Source of the DNA: Myxococcus virescens
Lineage (GTDB): Bacteria > Myxococcota > Myxococcia > Myxococcales > Myxococcaceae
Direction: 5' to 3'
Assembly: GCF_900101905.1 (NCBI RefSeq)
Contig: NZ_FNAJ01000001.1
Coordinates: 248,001-312,000 of the forward strand
DNA: 64,000 bases
Shown here piece after piece: positions 37,553-45,442 of this stretch. Position 1 is the first letter of the stretch. Each line of letters begins with the position of its first letter. Under the pieces are notes generated by a model that saw nothing but the letters and a program-made list of their open reading frames with translations, did no database searches and had not been told where the DNA came from. Made by a program: the position numbers and the translations under genes.

Positions 37553-38419
37553 TCAGAGGTACGCGGGCCCGTCGTTGCCCTGGCTGGACTCCGCGTCCTC
37601 TTCTTCCTCGTCGTCGATGACCGTGGCCACCGCGACCGCGGCCACCGCGCAGGGGGCCGCCCCCTTGCGAGCGGCCAGCCGGCTGCGGACCAGCACCGCC
37701 GACTCCACCAGCCCCAGCGCGAGATAGGCGCCGCAGCACGCCACCAGCACCCAGGCCGGGTGCAACTGCGTGGCGATCACCGTGCCGCCCACCACCACGA
37801 GCATGAAGGCCAGCGCGCTCTTCCGGTTGGGCCGCGTGTCCTTGAAGGTGCGGTAGCGCACCGTCGACACCATCAGCAGCGCCAGGCCCGCCACCGCCAC
37901 CGCCATGGGCACCACGGCGCTCTCGGCCAGGGGCTCCCCTTGCGTCGCCGCATGGTGGGAGATGATGACGGAGACCAGCATTCCGGCCGCCACGGGGATG
38001 GGCAGGCCCACGAAAAAGCTGCCACCGCCTCCGTGCGGGTTGCGCGCCGCCAGCACGTTGAAGCGCGCCAGACGCAATGCACCACAGGCCGCGAAGGAGA
38101 ACGCGATGAACAGCCCCATGAAGCCCAGGGGCTCGAGCGCCCACTTGTACACCAGGAGAGCGGGCGCCGCTCCGAAGGAGATGACGTCCGCCAGACTGTC
38201 GAGCTGTACGCCGAAGTCGCTCTGCGTCTTCGTCAACCGGGCCACCCGGCCATCGAAGCCGTCGAAGAACATGGCGAAGAAGATGGCCAGGGCCGCCTGG
38301 TACAGCTGCACCGGTTCGGCGTCCCCCGTGCACAAGGTGATGGCGTAGAAGCCGCAGAAAATGGACGTGACGGTGAAGAGATTCGGCAGCACGAACATCA
38401 GTTTCCGCAACTTCATCAT
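37553..38419 (-). CDS. pssA: CDP-diacylglycerol-serine O-phosphatidyltransferase
   Basis: Membrane enzyme that makes phosphatidylserine, the precursor of phosphatidylethanolamine. The CDP-alcohol phosphotransferase motif is complete: DGFDGRVARLTKTQSDFGVQLDSLADVISFG, matching DG-x2-AR-x8-G-x3-D-x3-D. The start NLFTVTSIFCGFYAI is typical of PssA, and seven to eight hydrophobic segments follow. The end of the protein is acidic (DDEEEEDAESSQ) and lies beyond the usual domain. At 288 aa it is slightly longer than many relatives. GAGGGA precedes the ATG at 38419. Confidence 0.94.
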   Translation of the reverse strand: MMKLRKLMFVLPNLFTVTSIFCGFYAITLCTGDAEPVQLYQAALAIFFAMFFDGFDGRVARLTKTQSDFGVQLDSLADVISFGAAPALLVYKWALEPLGFMGLFIAFSFAACGALRLARFNVLAARNPHGGGGSFFVGLPIPVAAGMLVSVIISHHAATQGEPLAESAVVPMAVAVAGLALLMVSTVRYRTFKDTRPNRKSALAFMLVVVGGTVIATQLHPAWVLVACCGAYLALGLVESAVLVRSRLAARKGAAPCAVAAVAVATVIDDEEEEDAESSQGNDGPAYL

Positions 38420-38512
38420 TCCCTCGACTTCCTCTGATGGCCGTGACTTCCCGGCGGCAGGACGGCGGGTGAACCGACCTTAGCAGGGTTTTATTTTTGA
38501 GAAGGAGGATGC

Positions 38513-39676
38513 ATGGATGCTTCGCGGTGGGTGGTGTGGGTACTGGTCGCTGGGGTCGCACTCGTTCTGTGGAACGTCCTTTGGGTCGTGGCCGTGCGAC
38601 GATGGTACCGACCCAGGGCGGAGTTGCCCCAGGTCCTCCGCGCCCGCTGCGAGGACGGATGGGAGCTGGTGATTCACGCGCGACGCGCGGCCGTGCGCCG
38701 GTTCGAGGAGCCCGTGTTGCTGTGCCACGGGCTCGCGGCGAACCGGTTCACCTTCGACTTCGAGCCACCCTATTCCGTCGCGCACTACCTGACCGAAGCG
38801 GGCTTCGACTGCTTCAGCGTCGAGTGGCGCGGCACCGGGCACTCACGCCGGCCGCCTCGAGGCCGGAGGTACACGGACTTCACCATCGACGACCACATCC
38901 TCCAGGATGGACCCGCGCTGTTGGAGCTGGCGTTGAAGGAGACGGGTGCGAAATGCGCCTTCTGGCTCGGCCATTCGCTGGGCGGGCTGGTGGGCTACGG
39001 CGTCGCGCAAGGCCCGCACGGGGAGAAGCTTGCGGGGTTGCTCGCGCTGGGCGCTCCCGTGCACTTCAAGTCGGAGCCCTTCCTGCGCACGCTCATCTCC
39101 ATGGGCGTCCGTGCCGCCTGGCCCGCACGCTTCCGGCAGGAGTGGATGAGCGCCAGCCTCGCGCCGTTCCTGGGCTACATCAACCTGCCCCTGTCGGACC
39201 TGCTGGTGAACCCCAAGCACATCCCTCCGCGCATCCAGCGGCAGGTCTACGCGAACATGATGTCGTCGATGAGCCGCAAGGTGCTGCTTCAGTTCCAGGA
39301 CTGGATTGAGCACGACATGTTCCGCTCCTTCGACCGCACGAAGGACTGGCGCGCTGGCATCGCACAGCTCCAGCTTCCGCTGCTCATCATGGGTGGCAGT
39401 TCGGACCGGCTGGCCACGCCGGCCAACGTGGAGTCGCAGTTCGCGCTCGCCACCGCGCCAGACCGCACGCTGCATATCTTCGGCACGGACCATGGCGACA
39501 AAATGAACTACGGGCACGGGGACCTCATCTTCGGCACCGGCGCCCCGTCGGAGGTCTATCCCGTCATCCGCGAGTGGCTGGAGCGACATGCCTCCGCCCT
39601 GCCCGCCGCCATCACCGCCCCCGCTCCCAACCCAGTGGAAGAGGAGCCTCGCGAGCCGGAGCGCTCCGTCCCGTGA
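38513..39676 (+). CDS. Membrane-anchored alpha/beta hydrolase
   Basis: A 387-aa protein with an N-terminal hydrophobic anchor (VVWVLVAGVALVLWNVLWVVAV). An alpha/beta hydrolase domain follows: the oxyanion region LLCHGLAANRFTFDF, the nucleophile elbow GHSLGGLVGYG (Ser), then GGSSDRLATPANVE (Asp), and a terminal DHGDKMNYGHGDL that supplies His. The substrate is unknown. Such enzymes act as esterases, lipases or thioesterases. AAGGAGG is ideally placed before the ATG. GTGAAC (38469) and TATTTT (38492), 17 nt apart, look like a promoter. The C-terminus is Pro/Glu-rich. Confidence 0.85.
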   Translation: MDASRWVVWVLVAGVALVLWNVLWVVAVRRWYRPRAELPQVLRARCEDGWELVIHARRAAVRRFEEPVLLCHGLAANRFTFDFEPPYSVAHYLTEAGFDCFSVEWRGTGHSRRPPRGRRYTDFTIDDHILQDGPALLELALKETGAKCAFWLGHSLGGLVGYGVAQGPHGEKLAGLLALGAPVHFKSEPFLRTLISMGVRAAWPARFRQEWMSASLAPFLGYINLPLSDLLVNPKHIPPRIQRQVYANMMSSMSRKVLLQFQDWIEHDMFRSFDRTKDWRAGIAQLQLPLLIMGGSSDRLATPANVESQFALATAPDRTLHIFGTDHGDKMNYGHGDLIFGTGAPSEVYPVIREWLERHASALPAAITAPAPNPVEEEPREPERSVP

Positions 39677-39716
39677 GCATCCAGCGGGAGGGAGCAACCG
39701 TTGCTGTCGTGCCGGT

Positions 39717-41345
39717 TCACTTCGGGCTGGTGTGGACACAGCGCGCCGACAGGCCTCGCGTGTCCTCGGAGCGGAATTTCTTCAGGTGCACCTGCGTGGC
39801 GCCCTCGCACTCCGCATGGACGAACCCCGTCTCCAGGCCACTCGCGGAGAGGGATTCCACACGCAGCTCGCCGTCTCCCAGAGCGCCCAACGCCGTCGCC
39901 GCCCCTTGAATGTCCACGTTGGCGGCGTTCATGCGCGCCAGGGTGTCCGATAGCAGGCCCACGTACCCGCACGTCTCCAGCTTCGCGCCCCGCAGTGACA
40001 CGCGGGCATTCTGCGCCGCGAGGACACACGCCCCCTGTGCATCGCGCACCACGACGCCCTCCACGTCCGCTTCGACCTGACGCAGGTGCAGGCCATCCCC
40101 GGTGACACCGTCCGCCGTGTGCACCCGGCGAATGTCCACGTCACGAAGCCGTATCTTTCCACGCAGCGCCATCACCCCGTACTCGGCGGCGCCGTCCACC
40201 CGAACGCCCTGGACGTCCAGGTCCCCGCCCGAGAACTGAAGCCCGCCGTAGGCGCCGCTGTCCCGCACCACGATGTCCCGGAGCCGGACGCGTGACATCA
40301 ACAGTCCCATGCCGGCCCGAATGGCCCGCACCGACGTGAAGCGGTGCACGTCGAGCCTGCGTGCTTGCATGGCGGACACGCCGTACTCGTGCCCCGTCAC
40401 GGAGACCTCATCCAGGATGAGGGTGCCGTCCATCACCGAGAAAGCCGCCGCCTGCCCACCTTCCGCGGTGGAGCGCCGCACCTCGGCGTACGCACCGTCC
40501 ACGCCGACCGCCGTCGCGGCACCCGTGAACTGAAGGTCCTCCAACGTGGCCCGCACGTCCGCGCCGCGCAGCCGCACGGCTCGACGGTAGGGGCCGGTGA
40601 AGGTGCTCCCTCGGATGTGGGCCTCCACGAGGGCTCCGGCATGTCTCGGGCCTTCCTGCTTCGCTCCAGCCCCCGTGGCGGCCTCGCTGTCGTGAGGTAC
40701 GTGCATGGATCCGTCCGTGTTCGACAGCACCTCGGGCTTGGACGAGGCGCCGCGCGGTGCCGATTGCTCGCCGCCCTCCGGAGATTTTGCCCGTCCGCTT
40801 TCCAGCAACACCCCCACCATGGCCGCTGGCGCCGCCTCGAACCGGCTGTCCTCCACATCCAGCCGCCCGGCCTCCACACGCACCGCTCCCGTCACCTGCC
40901 CGCTGAAGCCCACTCGCGCCAGCCGGACATGGCCGCCGTCCGTGACCTCCAACCCCCAGAGTCCACCCTGAACGACCAAGCCCGACAATTCCACACCCCC
41001 ACCCACCTGAATGACCGTGCGAGCAGCGCCCGCTGCCTGCAGCACCACCCCCGGCCCCTGCCCCTCCACCCGAACTCCGGGTGGGATCAGGAACGGCCCT
41101 GTGTAGCGCCCCGGGGCTACCCGCACGGTCCGGGCTCCGGGCCGCGCCAGTGCCTCGCCGAGCTGGCGCAGCGGGCGCTCACGCGAGCCGTCGCCAGGCT
41201 CCGCGCCAGCCGCGTCCACCCAGAGGGTGCCGGGGGGCAGGGACGACGCGGCTGGTTGCGCCTCGTGATGCGGAGTGCTCCGACAGGCGCTGGCGAGCAG
41301 CAGGATCAAAGGCAGGAAGGTTCGAAAACGCACGCAAGCAAGCAT
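39717..41345 (-). CDS. Right-handed beta-helix lipoprotein
   Basis: A 542-aa secreted protein. The signal peptide MLACVRFRTFLPLILLLASAC has a lipobox ending at Cys21. The mature part contains LWVDAAGAEPGDGSRERPLRQLGEALARPGARTVRVAPGRYTGPFLIPPGVRVEGQG, the DUF1565/pectate-lyase-like opening. Many 20-25-residue coils then follow, of the form VRLRDIVVRDSGAYGGLQFSGGDLDVQGV, which predict a parallel beta-helix. An unordered loop of about 45 residues (around 188-233) interrupts the coils. No catalytic residues of polysaccharide lyases are obvious, so a binding or structural role is as likely as an enzyme. Confidence 0.82.
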   Translation of the reverse strand: MLACVRFRTFLPLILLLASACRSTPHHEAQPAASSLPPGTLWVDAAGAEPGDGSRERPLRQLGEALARPGARTVRVAPGRYTGPFLIPPGVRVEGQGPGVVLQAAGAARTVIQVGGGVELSGLVVQGGLWGLEVTDGGHVRLARVGFSGQVTGAVRVEAGRLDVEDSRFEAAPAAMVGVLLESGRAKSPEGGEQSAPRGASSKPEVLSNTDGSMHVPHDSEAATGAGAKQEGPRHAGALVEAHIRGSTFTGPYRRAVRLRGADVRATLEDLQFTGAATAVGVDGAYAEVRRSTAEGGQAAAFSVMDGTLILDEVSVTGHEYGVSAMQARRLDVHRFTSVRAIRAGMGLLMSRVRLRDIVVRDSGAYGGLQFSGGDLDVQGVRVDGAAEYGVMALRGKIRLRDVDIRRVHTADGVTGDGLHLRQVEADVEGVVVRDAQGACVLAAQNARVSLRGAKLETCGYVGLLSDTLARMNAANVDIQGAATALGALGDGELRVESLSASGLETGFVHAECEGATQVHLKKFRSEDTRGLSARCVHTSPK

Positions 41346-41657
41346 CCTAGCGCCTTCCCGCCAGGGCTCACGCGCTCGCGATCAGCACCCCTTCGCAAGT
41401 GATCAATATTCCAAAGACTTTCTTCAAAATACGATCACACACAGCTTTTTCCAATTCACCGTGGATGGGTCGCAGTGATGTATCGGAAGCGACGCTCCAC
41501 GCTCTTCCTACGCCCGGTGTTTCAGAGGGCCAACTTTTCGTCTGGAGGCCGATTTTCCGGCTCCAAACCGCAGCCGGCATTGACAGGGAAAAGAGCGATT
41601 TGTTACCACCAGCCGGGTTAAAGCACTTCAAGGCCAGACAACGGACGGAGGGGCGTA
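41346..41657. other. 312-nt intergenic region upstream of the HU gene
   Basis: No convincing gene is present, and the short frames on both strands lack homology and ribosome sites. The stretch 41398-41470 is clearly richer in A and T than the surroundings (for example GATCAATATTCC, TTCTTCAAAATACGATC). A promoter candidate for the HU gene is listed separately. The AT-rich block may serve as a binding region for a regulator or nucleoid protein. Confidence 0.5.
41580..41608 (+). promoter_or_regulatory. Promoter candidate of the HU gene
   Basis: TTGACA (41580-41585), a perfect -35, is followed after 17 nt by TTACCA (41603-41608). The -10 match is poor, and the predicted leader is about 43 nt, containing GGAGGGG. 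Confidence 0.4.
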
Positions 41658-41927
41658 ATGACCAAGGCAGAACTCGTCGAGGTGGTGGCGGCGCAGACAC
41701 GTCTCACCAAGAAGTCGGCGGCGCAGATCCTCGACATCGTCTTCACCAATATCGGTAAGGCGGTGAAGAAAGACGCCCGCTTCAGCTATCCCGGCTTTGG
41801 AACCTGGTCGGTTCGGTCGCGCAAGGCTCGCAAGATTCGCAACCCCCAGACCAACGAGATGATGAAGCTCAAGGCGTCGAAGACGATCGGCTTCCGGCCC
41901 GCCAAGGAGCTGAAGAACTCCCTCTAG
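41658..41927 (+). CDS. hup: HU family nucleoid DNA-binding protein
   Basis: An 89-aa histone-like protein. The N-terminal helix MTKAELVEVVAAQTRLTKKSAAQILDIVFTNI and the Lys-rich beta arms (FSYPGFGTWSVRSRKARKIRNPQTNEMMKL) fit the HU/IHF family. The PGFGTWSV core and the RNPQT motif in the arm are typical. It binds DNA as a dimer and bends it. It lacks the long Lys/Ala tails of some myxobacterial homologues. GGAGGGG precedes the ATG, and a strong terminator follows. Confidence 0.96.
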   Translation: MTKAELVEVVAAQTRLTKKSAAQILDIVFTNIGKAVKKDARFSYPGFGTWSVRSRKARKIRNPQTNEMMKLKASKTIGFRPAKELKNSL

Positions 41928-41948
41928 GCCATCGCCAGGGATTTCGCT

Positions 41949-41980
41949 CAGGGGCGCTCACCCGAAAGGGGGCGCCCCTG
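41949..41980. terminator. Stem-loop after the HU gene
   Basis: CAGGGGCGC (41949-41957) pairs with GCGCCCCTG (41972-41980), a 9-bp perfect stem. Inside it, CCC-GAAA-GGG adds three pairs closed by a stable GNRA tetraloop. TTGCATT follows. The peptidase gene on the other strand ends at 41993, so it can serve both directions. Confidence 0.7.
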
Positions 41981-41992
41981 TTGCATTGCGGG

Positions 41993-42955
41993 CTAGCGGC
42001 TTCCGGGTCCACGAGCCACCGACGGCACGGGCTCTGGAGGCGGCTCCGCGTCCCCCAGCGCCTCCAGCGGGTCCATGGGCCGGCCGTCACGCCACAGCTC
42101 GAAGTGGAGGTGGACGCCGGTGGCCAGCCCTGTCTCCCCGGCCAGCCCCACGGCGTTGCCTCGCTCCAGGACCTCGCCGGGGTCCACCAGCACGCGGGAC
42201 AGGTGGCTGTAGCGCGTCACCCAGCGCCCCTCATGCTGGACCTCCACCTGGAGGCCATGGTCGCCATTGTGGCCCGCGCGCAGCACCACGCCCTTGTCCG
42301 CCGTGTAGATGGGCTGGCCCTGCGTCGCGGCCAGGTCGACGCCCAGGTGGCGCCGGTGCACGCCTGTCACGGGGTGCCAGCGGTAACCGAAGAGGCTGGT
42401 GACGGACACCGGCTCCACCGGCCAGGAGAAGCGCGGAAGCGCCTCCTCGGCCGGCTCGGGCGGCTGCTCCAGGCGGCGCAGCTCGGCGGTGCGCACCGCC
42501 AGTCGGCCCACGCGCAACACCACCGCCTCGGCCAGCGGGGCCGGCATGTCGCCATAGGTGAAGCCGTCCCGCTCCAGTTCGGCCTCCAGGACGCTCTGGG
42601 CCTGCAGCAAATCACCCGAGCCGACGCGCGGCGCCGCGGGACGCGACAGGAAGCCGTCCAATGCGAAGGTCACCTGCTCCCAATTCTCCACCTGGGCGGC
42701 GGGCATCGTCCCGCCTCGCGCCACCTGCTGACGAAGGTCCTGTGCTCGCGACGCGAAGGCGGCGAGCACGGCATGCAGCTCCGGAGCCGTCTCCGGCGCG
42801 GGCGGTCGCACTCGAAGGGGCGCGGGCGCTGCATCTGGCGCGCGGGATTGCGAAGCCGAGGTGGCGTAGAGCTCCTCGAAACTCATCTTCGGCTCCGCGC
42901 CACGGGTAGCGCAGGCACAAGCTGTGGCGAAGGCGAGGAGGCTGAGGCGGCGCAC
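41993..42955 (-). CDS. M23 (LytM-type) peptidase or peptidoglycan-binding lipoprotein
   Basis: A 320-aa exported protein. The N-terminus is a probable signal or lipoprotein peptide (MRRLSLLAFATACAC). Residues 40-160 are helical and Ala/Arg-rich. The C-terminal M23 domain (about 190-295) has FGYRWHPVTGVHRRHLGVDLAATQGQPIYTADKGVV, with the zinc ligands His and Asp (HxxxxD in HLGVD). It also has the second motif HLHFELW, so the zinc site looks complete and an active endopeptidase is likely. It starts with GTG at 42955, with no clear Shine-Dalgarno. It converges with the HU gene. Confidence 0.88.
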   Translation of the reverse strand: MRRLSLLAFATACACATRGAEPKMSFEELYATSASQSRAPDAAPAPLRVRPPAPETAPELHAVLAAFASRAQDLRQQVARGGTMPAAQVENWEQVTFALDGFLSRPAAPRVGSGDLLQAQSVLEAELERDGFTYGDMPAPLAEAVVLRVGRLAVRTAELRRLEQPPEPAEEALPRFSWPVEPVSVTSLFGYRWHPVTGVHRRHLGVDLAATQGQPIYTADKGVVLRAGHNGDHGLQVEVQHEGRWVTRYSHLSRVLVDPGEVLERGNAVGLAGETGLATGVHLHFELWRDGRPMDPLEALGDAEPPPEPVPSVARGPGSR

Positions 42956-43055
42956 GGCGGTGCGAGCCTACCATGGCCCGCCCGGAGCGCTCCTTCCCCA
43001 CCCCGTGTGCGCGCCCAGGGATGTCCACGGACGCGCGTTTCACCCAAGGCTGTGC

Positions 43056-44081
43056 TCAACCCACGGCGCGGCGGATGCGCTGCAGGGCTTCATCGATGTC
43101 GGCAGCGGACACATCCAGGTGGGTGACGAGGCGCAGCGTCCGGGGAGCACCCGCGGGGTTCGTCAGGACCCCGTGCTGCTCCAGTCGCGTCACCATCTCC
43201 AGAGCGGACCGGGAGAACTCCGCGAAGACCATGTTGGTCTCCACCCGCGAGGCGTCCACCTTCACGCCGGGCAGCTCTGCCAGCCCCGCGGCCAGCCGGC
43301 GGGCGTTCGCATGGTCGTCCGCCAGCCGCTCGACATGGTGCTCCAGTGCATGCAGCGCGGCCGCCGCCAGGATGCCTGCCTGCCGCATGCCACCGCCCAG
43401 CCGCTTGCGCAGCCGGCGCGCCTCGCGAATGACGTCCGCGCGCCCCGCCAGGGCCGAGCCCACCGGAGCGCCCAGGCCCTTCGAGAAACACACGGACGTC
43501 GTGTCCGTCAGCGCGGCCCAGGCGGACACCGGCACGCCCAGGGCGACACCGGCGTTGAAGAGCCTGGCTCCATCCAGGTGGACGGCCAGCCCCGCCTTGC
43601 GCGCCGCTTCCACAACGGCTCGGAAGCGCTCCACCGGCCATACCGAACCCCCACCCCGGTTGTGCGTGTTCTCCAGCGACAGCAGGCGCGTACGCGGGTT
43701 GTGGATGTTGTCCTCGCGCACGGCCGCGCTCACGTCCTCCGGCGACAGCAGACCGCGCTGTCCTGGCAGCGGCTGCGGCTGCACGCCCCACAAGGCGGGA
43801 ACCGCGCCCCCTTCGTAGTGGAGGATGTGGCTGCCTGCTTCGGTGAGCACCTCGTCGCCCGCCCGGCAATGCGCGCCGATGGCCAGTTGGTTGGCCTGCG
43901 TCCCCGAGGGCACGAAGACGGCGGCCTCCAAGCCGAGCCGTTCAGCCACCCGTGCCTCCAGACGGAGCACGGTGGGGTCTTCGCCATAAACGTCATCCCC
44001 CACTTCGGCTTCGGCGATGGCGCGCCGCATGGCGGCCGTGGGCTGGGTGACGGTGTCGGAACGGAAGTCGATGCGCTTCAT
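43056..44081 (-). CDS. Low-specificity L-threonine aldolase
   Basis: A 341-aa pyridoxal-phosphate enzyme that cleaves threonine or allo-threonine to glycine and acetaldehyde. The start [19 protein letters not shown] and [19 protein letters not shown] are family hallmarks. The cofactor Lys is in [17 protein letters not shown], and the phosphate-binding GTQANQLA is present. GGGGAG precedes the ATG at 44081, and the frame open to 44138 adds only a doubtful extension. It is divergent from nth, with about 70 nt between the starts. Confidence 0.92.
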   Translation of the reverse strand: MKRIDFRSDTVTQPTAAMRRAIAEAEVGDDVYGEDPTVLRLEARVAERLGLEAAVFVPSGTQANQLAIGAHCRAGDEVLTEAGSHILHYEGGAVPALWGVQPQPLPGQRGLLSPEDVSAAVREDNIHNPRTRLLSLENTHNRGGGSVWPVERFRAVVEAARKAGLAVHLDGARLFNAGVALGVPVSAWAALTDTTSVCFSKGLGAPVGSALAGRADVIREARRLRKRLGGGMRQAGILAAAALHALEHHVERLADDHANARRLAAGLAELPGVKVDASRVETNMVFAEFSRSALEMVTRLEQHGVLTNPAGAPRTLRLVTHLDVSAADIDEALQRIRRAVG

Positions 44082-44114
44082 GAATCTCCCCGAATGGGTG
44101 CGTCCAACCGGTGC

Positions 44115-44143
44115 TTGGGCTCGCAGCCGGTGTGACATACAAC
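44115..44143 (+). promoter_or_regulatory. Promoter candidate of nth, probably leaderless
   Basis: TTGGGC (44115-44120), 17 nt, then TACAAC (44138-44143). The GTG at 44150 follows 6 nt later without a Shine-Dalgarno, so transcription would begin at or next to the start codon. Confidence 0.4.
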
Positions 44144-44149
44144 GGCGCC

Positions 44150-44866
44150 GTGCCTGGACGTGAGACAGTCGCCGAGAAGCGAAAGCGCGCGTTGCTGGTG
44201 ATGGACCGCCTGGCCGCGGACATGCCGGATGCCCGCATCGAGCTGGACTATCGGACGCCCCTGGAGCTGCTGGTGGCCGTCATCCTCTCCGCGCAGTGCA
44301 CGGACAAGCGCGTCAACATGGTGACGCCGGCTCTCTTCCAGCGCTTCTCCAACGCCCAGGCCTATGCGGAAGCAGAACCGTCGGACGTGGAGCCCTTCAT
44401 CCGCACCTGCGGCTTGTACCGCGCCAAGGCGAAGAACATCGTCGCGGCCGCCCGGTCGCTGGTGCAGGAGCACGCCGGGCAGGTCCCCTTGAAGCGGGAC
44501 GCGCTGGAGAAGCTGCCAGGCGTGGGCCGCAAGACAGCGGGCGTGGTGTGCATCCACCTGGGAGGCGACGTGGCCTTCCCCGTGGACACGCACGTGAAGC
44601 GGCTCGCCTTCCGGCTCGGGTTCACCACGAAGGCGGACCCGGACAAGGTGGAAGCCGACATGCAGGCCGTGCTGCCGTCGGAGCGGTGGGCCCTGGGCCA
44701 CCAGCTCCTGGTGTGGCACGGGCGGCGGACCTGCTTTGCCCGCTCGCCCGCGTGTGAGCGCTGCGTCGTCGCGGACCTGTGCCCGAAGAAGGGCGTGAAG
44801 GTCCAGAAGGACGCCGGCGCTACGGAGACGCCGGCGCGCTCACCTCGCGCTCGCGCGAAGTCTTGA
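44150..44866 (+). CDS. nth: Endonuclease III (DNA glycosylase/AP lyase)
   Basis: Base-excision repair enzyme that removes oxidised pyrimidines. The helix-hairpin-helix [15 protein letters not shown] carries the catalytic Lys, and the catalytic Asp lies in [16 protein letters not shown]. The [4Fe-4S] cluster motif [17 protein letters not shown] fits C-x6-C-x2-C-x5-C. The start is uncertain: the frame is open from a GTG at 44111, but 44150 fits the family better and the promoter. That gives 238 aa. The 3' end overlaps def on the other strand by 47 bp, and the last residues ([14 protein letters not shown]) are a basic tail. Confidence 0.93.
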   Translation: MPGRETVAEKRKRALLVMDRLAADMPDARIELDYRTPLELLVAVILSAQCTDKRVNMVTPALFQRFSNAQAYAEAEPSDVEPFIRTCGLYRAKAKNIVAAARSLVQEHAGQVPLKRDALEKLPGVGRKTAGVVCIHLGGDVAFPVDTHVKRLAFRLGFTTKADPDKVEADMQAVLPSERWALGHQLLVWHGRRTCFARSPACERCVVADLCPKKGVKVQKDAGATETPARSPRARAKS

Positions 44867-45353
44867 GGCGCTTCATCCGCTTGCGGATGAACTCGCGCTT
44901 CAGGGACGAGATGTGGTCCACGAAGACAGTGCCGTTGAGATGGTCCGTCTCGTGCTGCACCGCGATGGACAGCAGCCCGTCACAGCGCAGCGTCTGCTCC
45001 TGACCGTCCGGGTCCAGGAACTTCACGGTGACCACGGCGGCCCGGTCGACATCCGCGGCCTCGCCAGGGATGGACAGGCAACCCTCGTTGTAGGTCGTGT
45101 CGCCTTCCATGGCGATGATCTCCGGATTGATCATCGCAATGGGCTTCAGCTCCGGCTGGCTGTGCGTGGTGTCCAGCACGATGACGCGCTGGAGCACGCC
45201 GATTTGCGGGGCGGCCAGGCCCACGCCTTCAGCGGAGTACATCGTTTCGAACATGTCCTTCACCAGCGTGCGGGTGGAGTCATCCACCTTCGCCACCGGC
45301 TTGGCCTTCTGCTTCAGGACAGGGTCGGGCCAGATGAGGATCTCACGGACCAT
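44820..45353 (-). CDS. def: Peptide deformylase
   Basis: Iron-dependent enzyme that removes the formyl group from new proteins, about 177 aa. The three motifs are seen: GVGLAAPQIG, EGCLSIPG, where Cys is a metal ligand, and the metal site QHETDHLNG (HExxDH). I chose the ATG at 45353 (MVREILIWPDPVLKQKAKPV) by homology. A TTG at 45389 has a better ribosome site and would add 12 residues. The gene lies 89 nt downstream of the giant coiled-coil gene and after priA, and fmt, which often follows def, is not here. Confidence 0.95.
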   Translation of the reverse strand: MVREILIWPDPVLKQKAKPVAKVDDSTRTLVKDMFETMYSAEGVGLAAPQIGVLQRVIVLDTTHSQPELKPIAMINPEIIAMEGDTTYNEGCLSIPGEAADVDRAAVVTVKFLDPDGQEQTLRCDGLLSIAVQHETDHLNGTVFVDHISSLKREFIRKRMKRLKTSREREVSAPASP

Positions 45354-45442
45354 GGACGCCGTCTTAATCTCACCGGAGCGGACGGGCAACCGCTCCGGGT
45401 GAGCCGCCCTGCACTCCCGGGAGGCCGTCCGTCCGACGGGCG

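Noticed and set aside
41368..41758. Small frames on both strands upstream of hup
   Set aside because: They lack homology, ribosome sites and the usual third-position GC bias.
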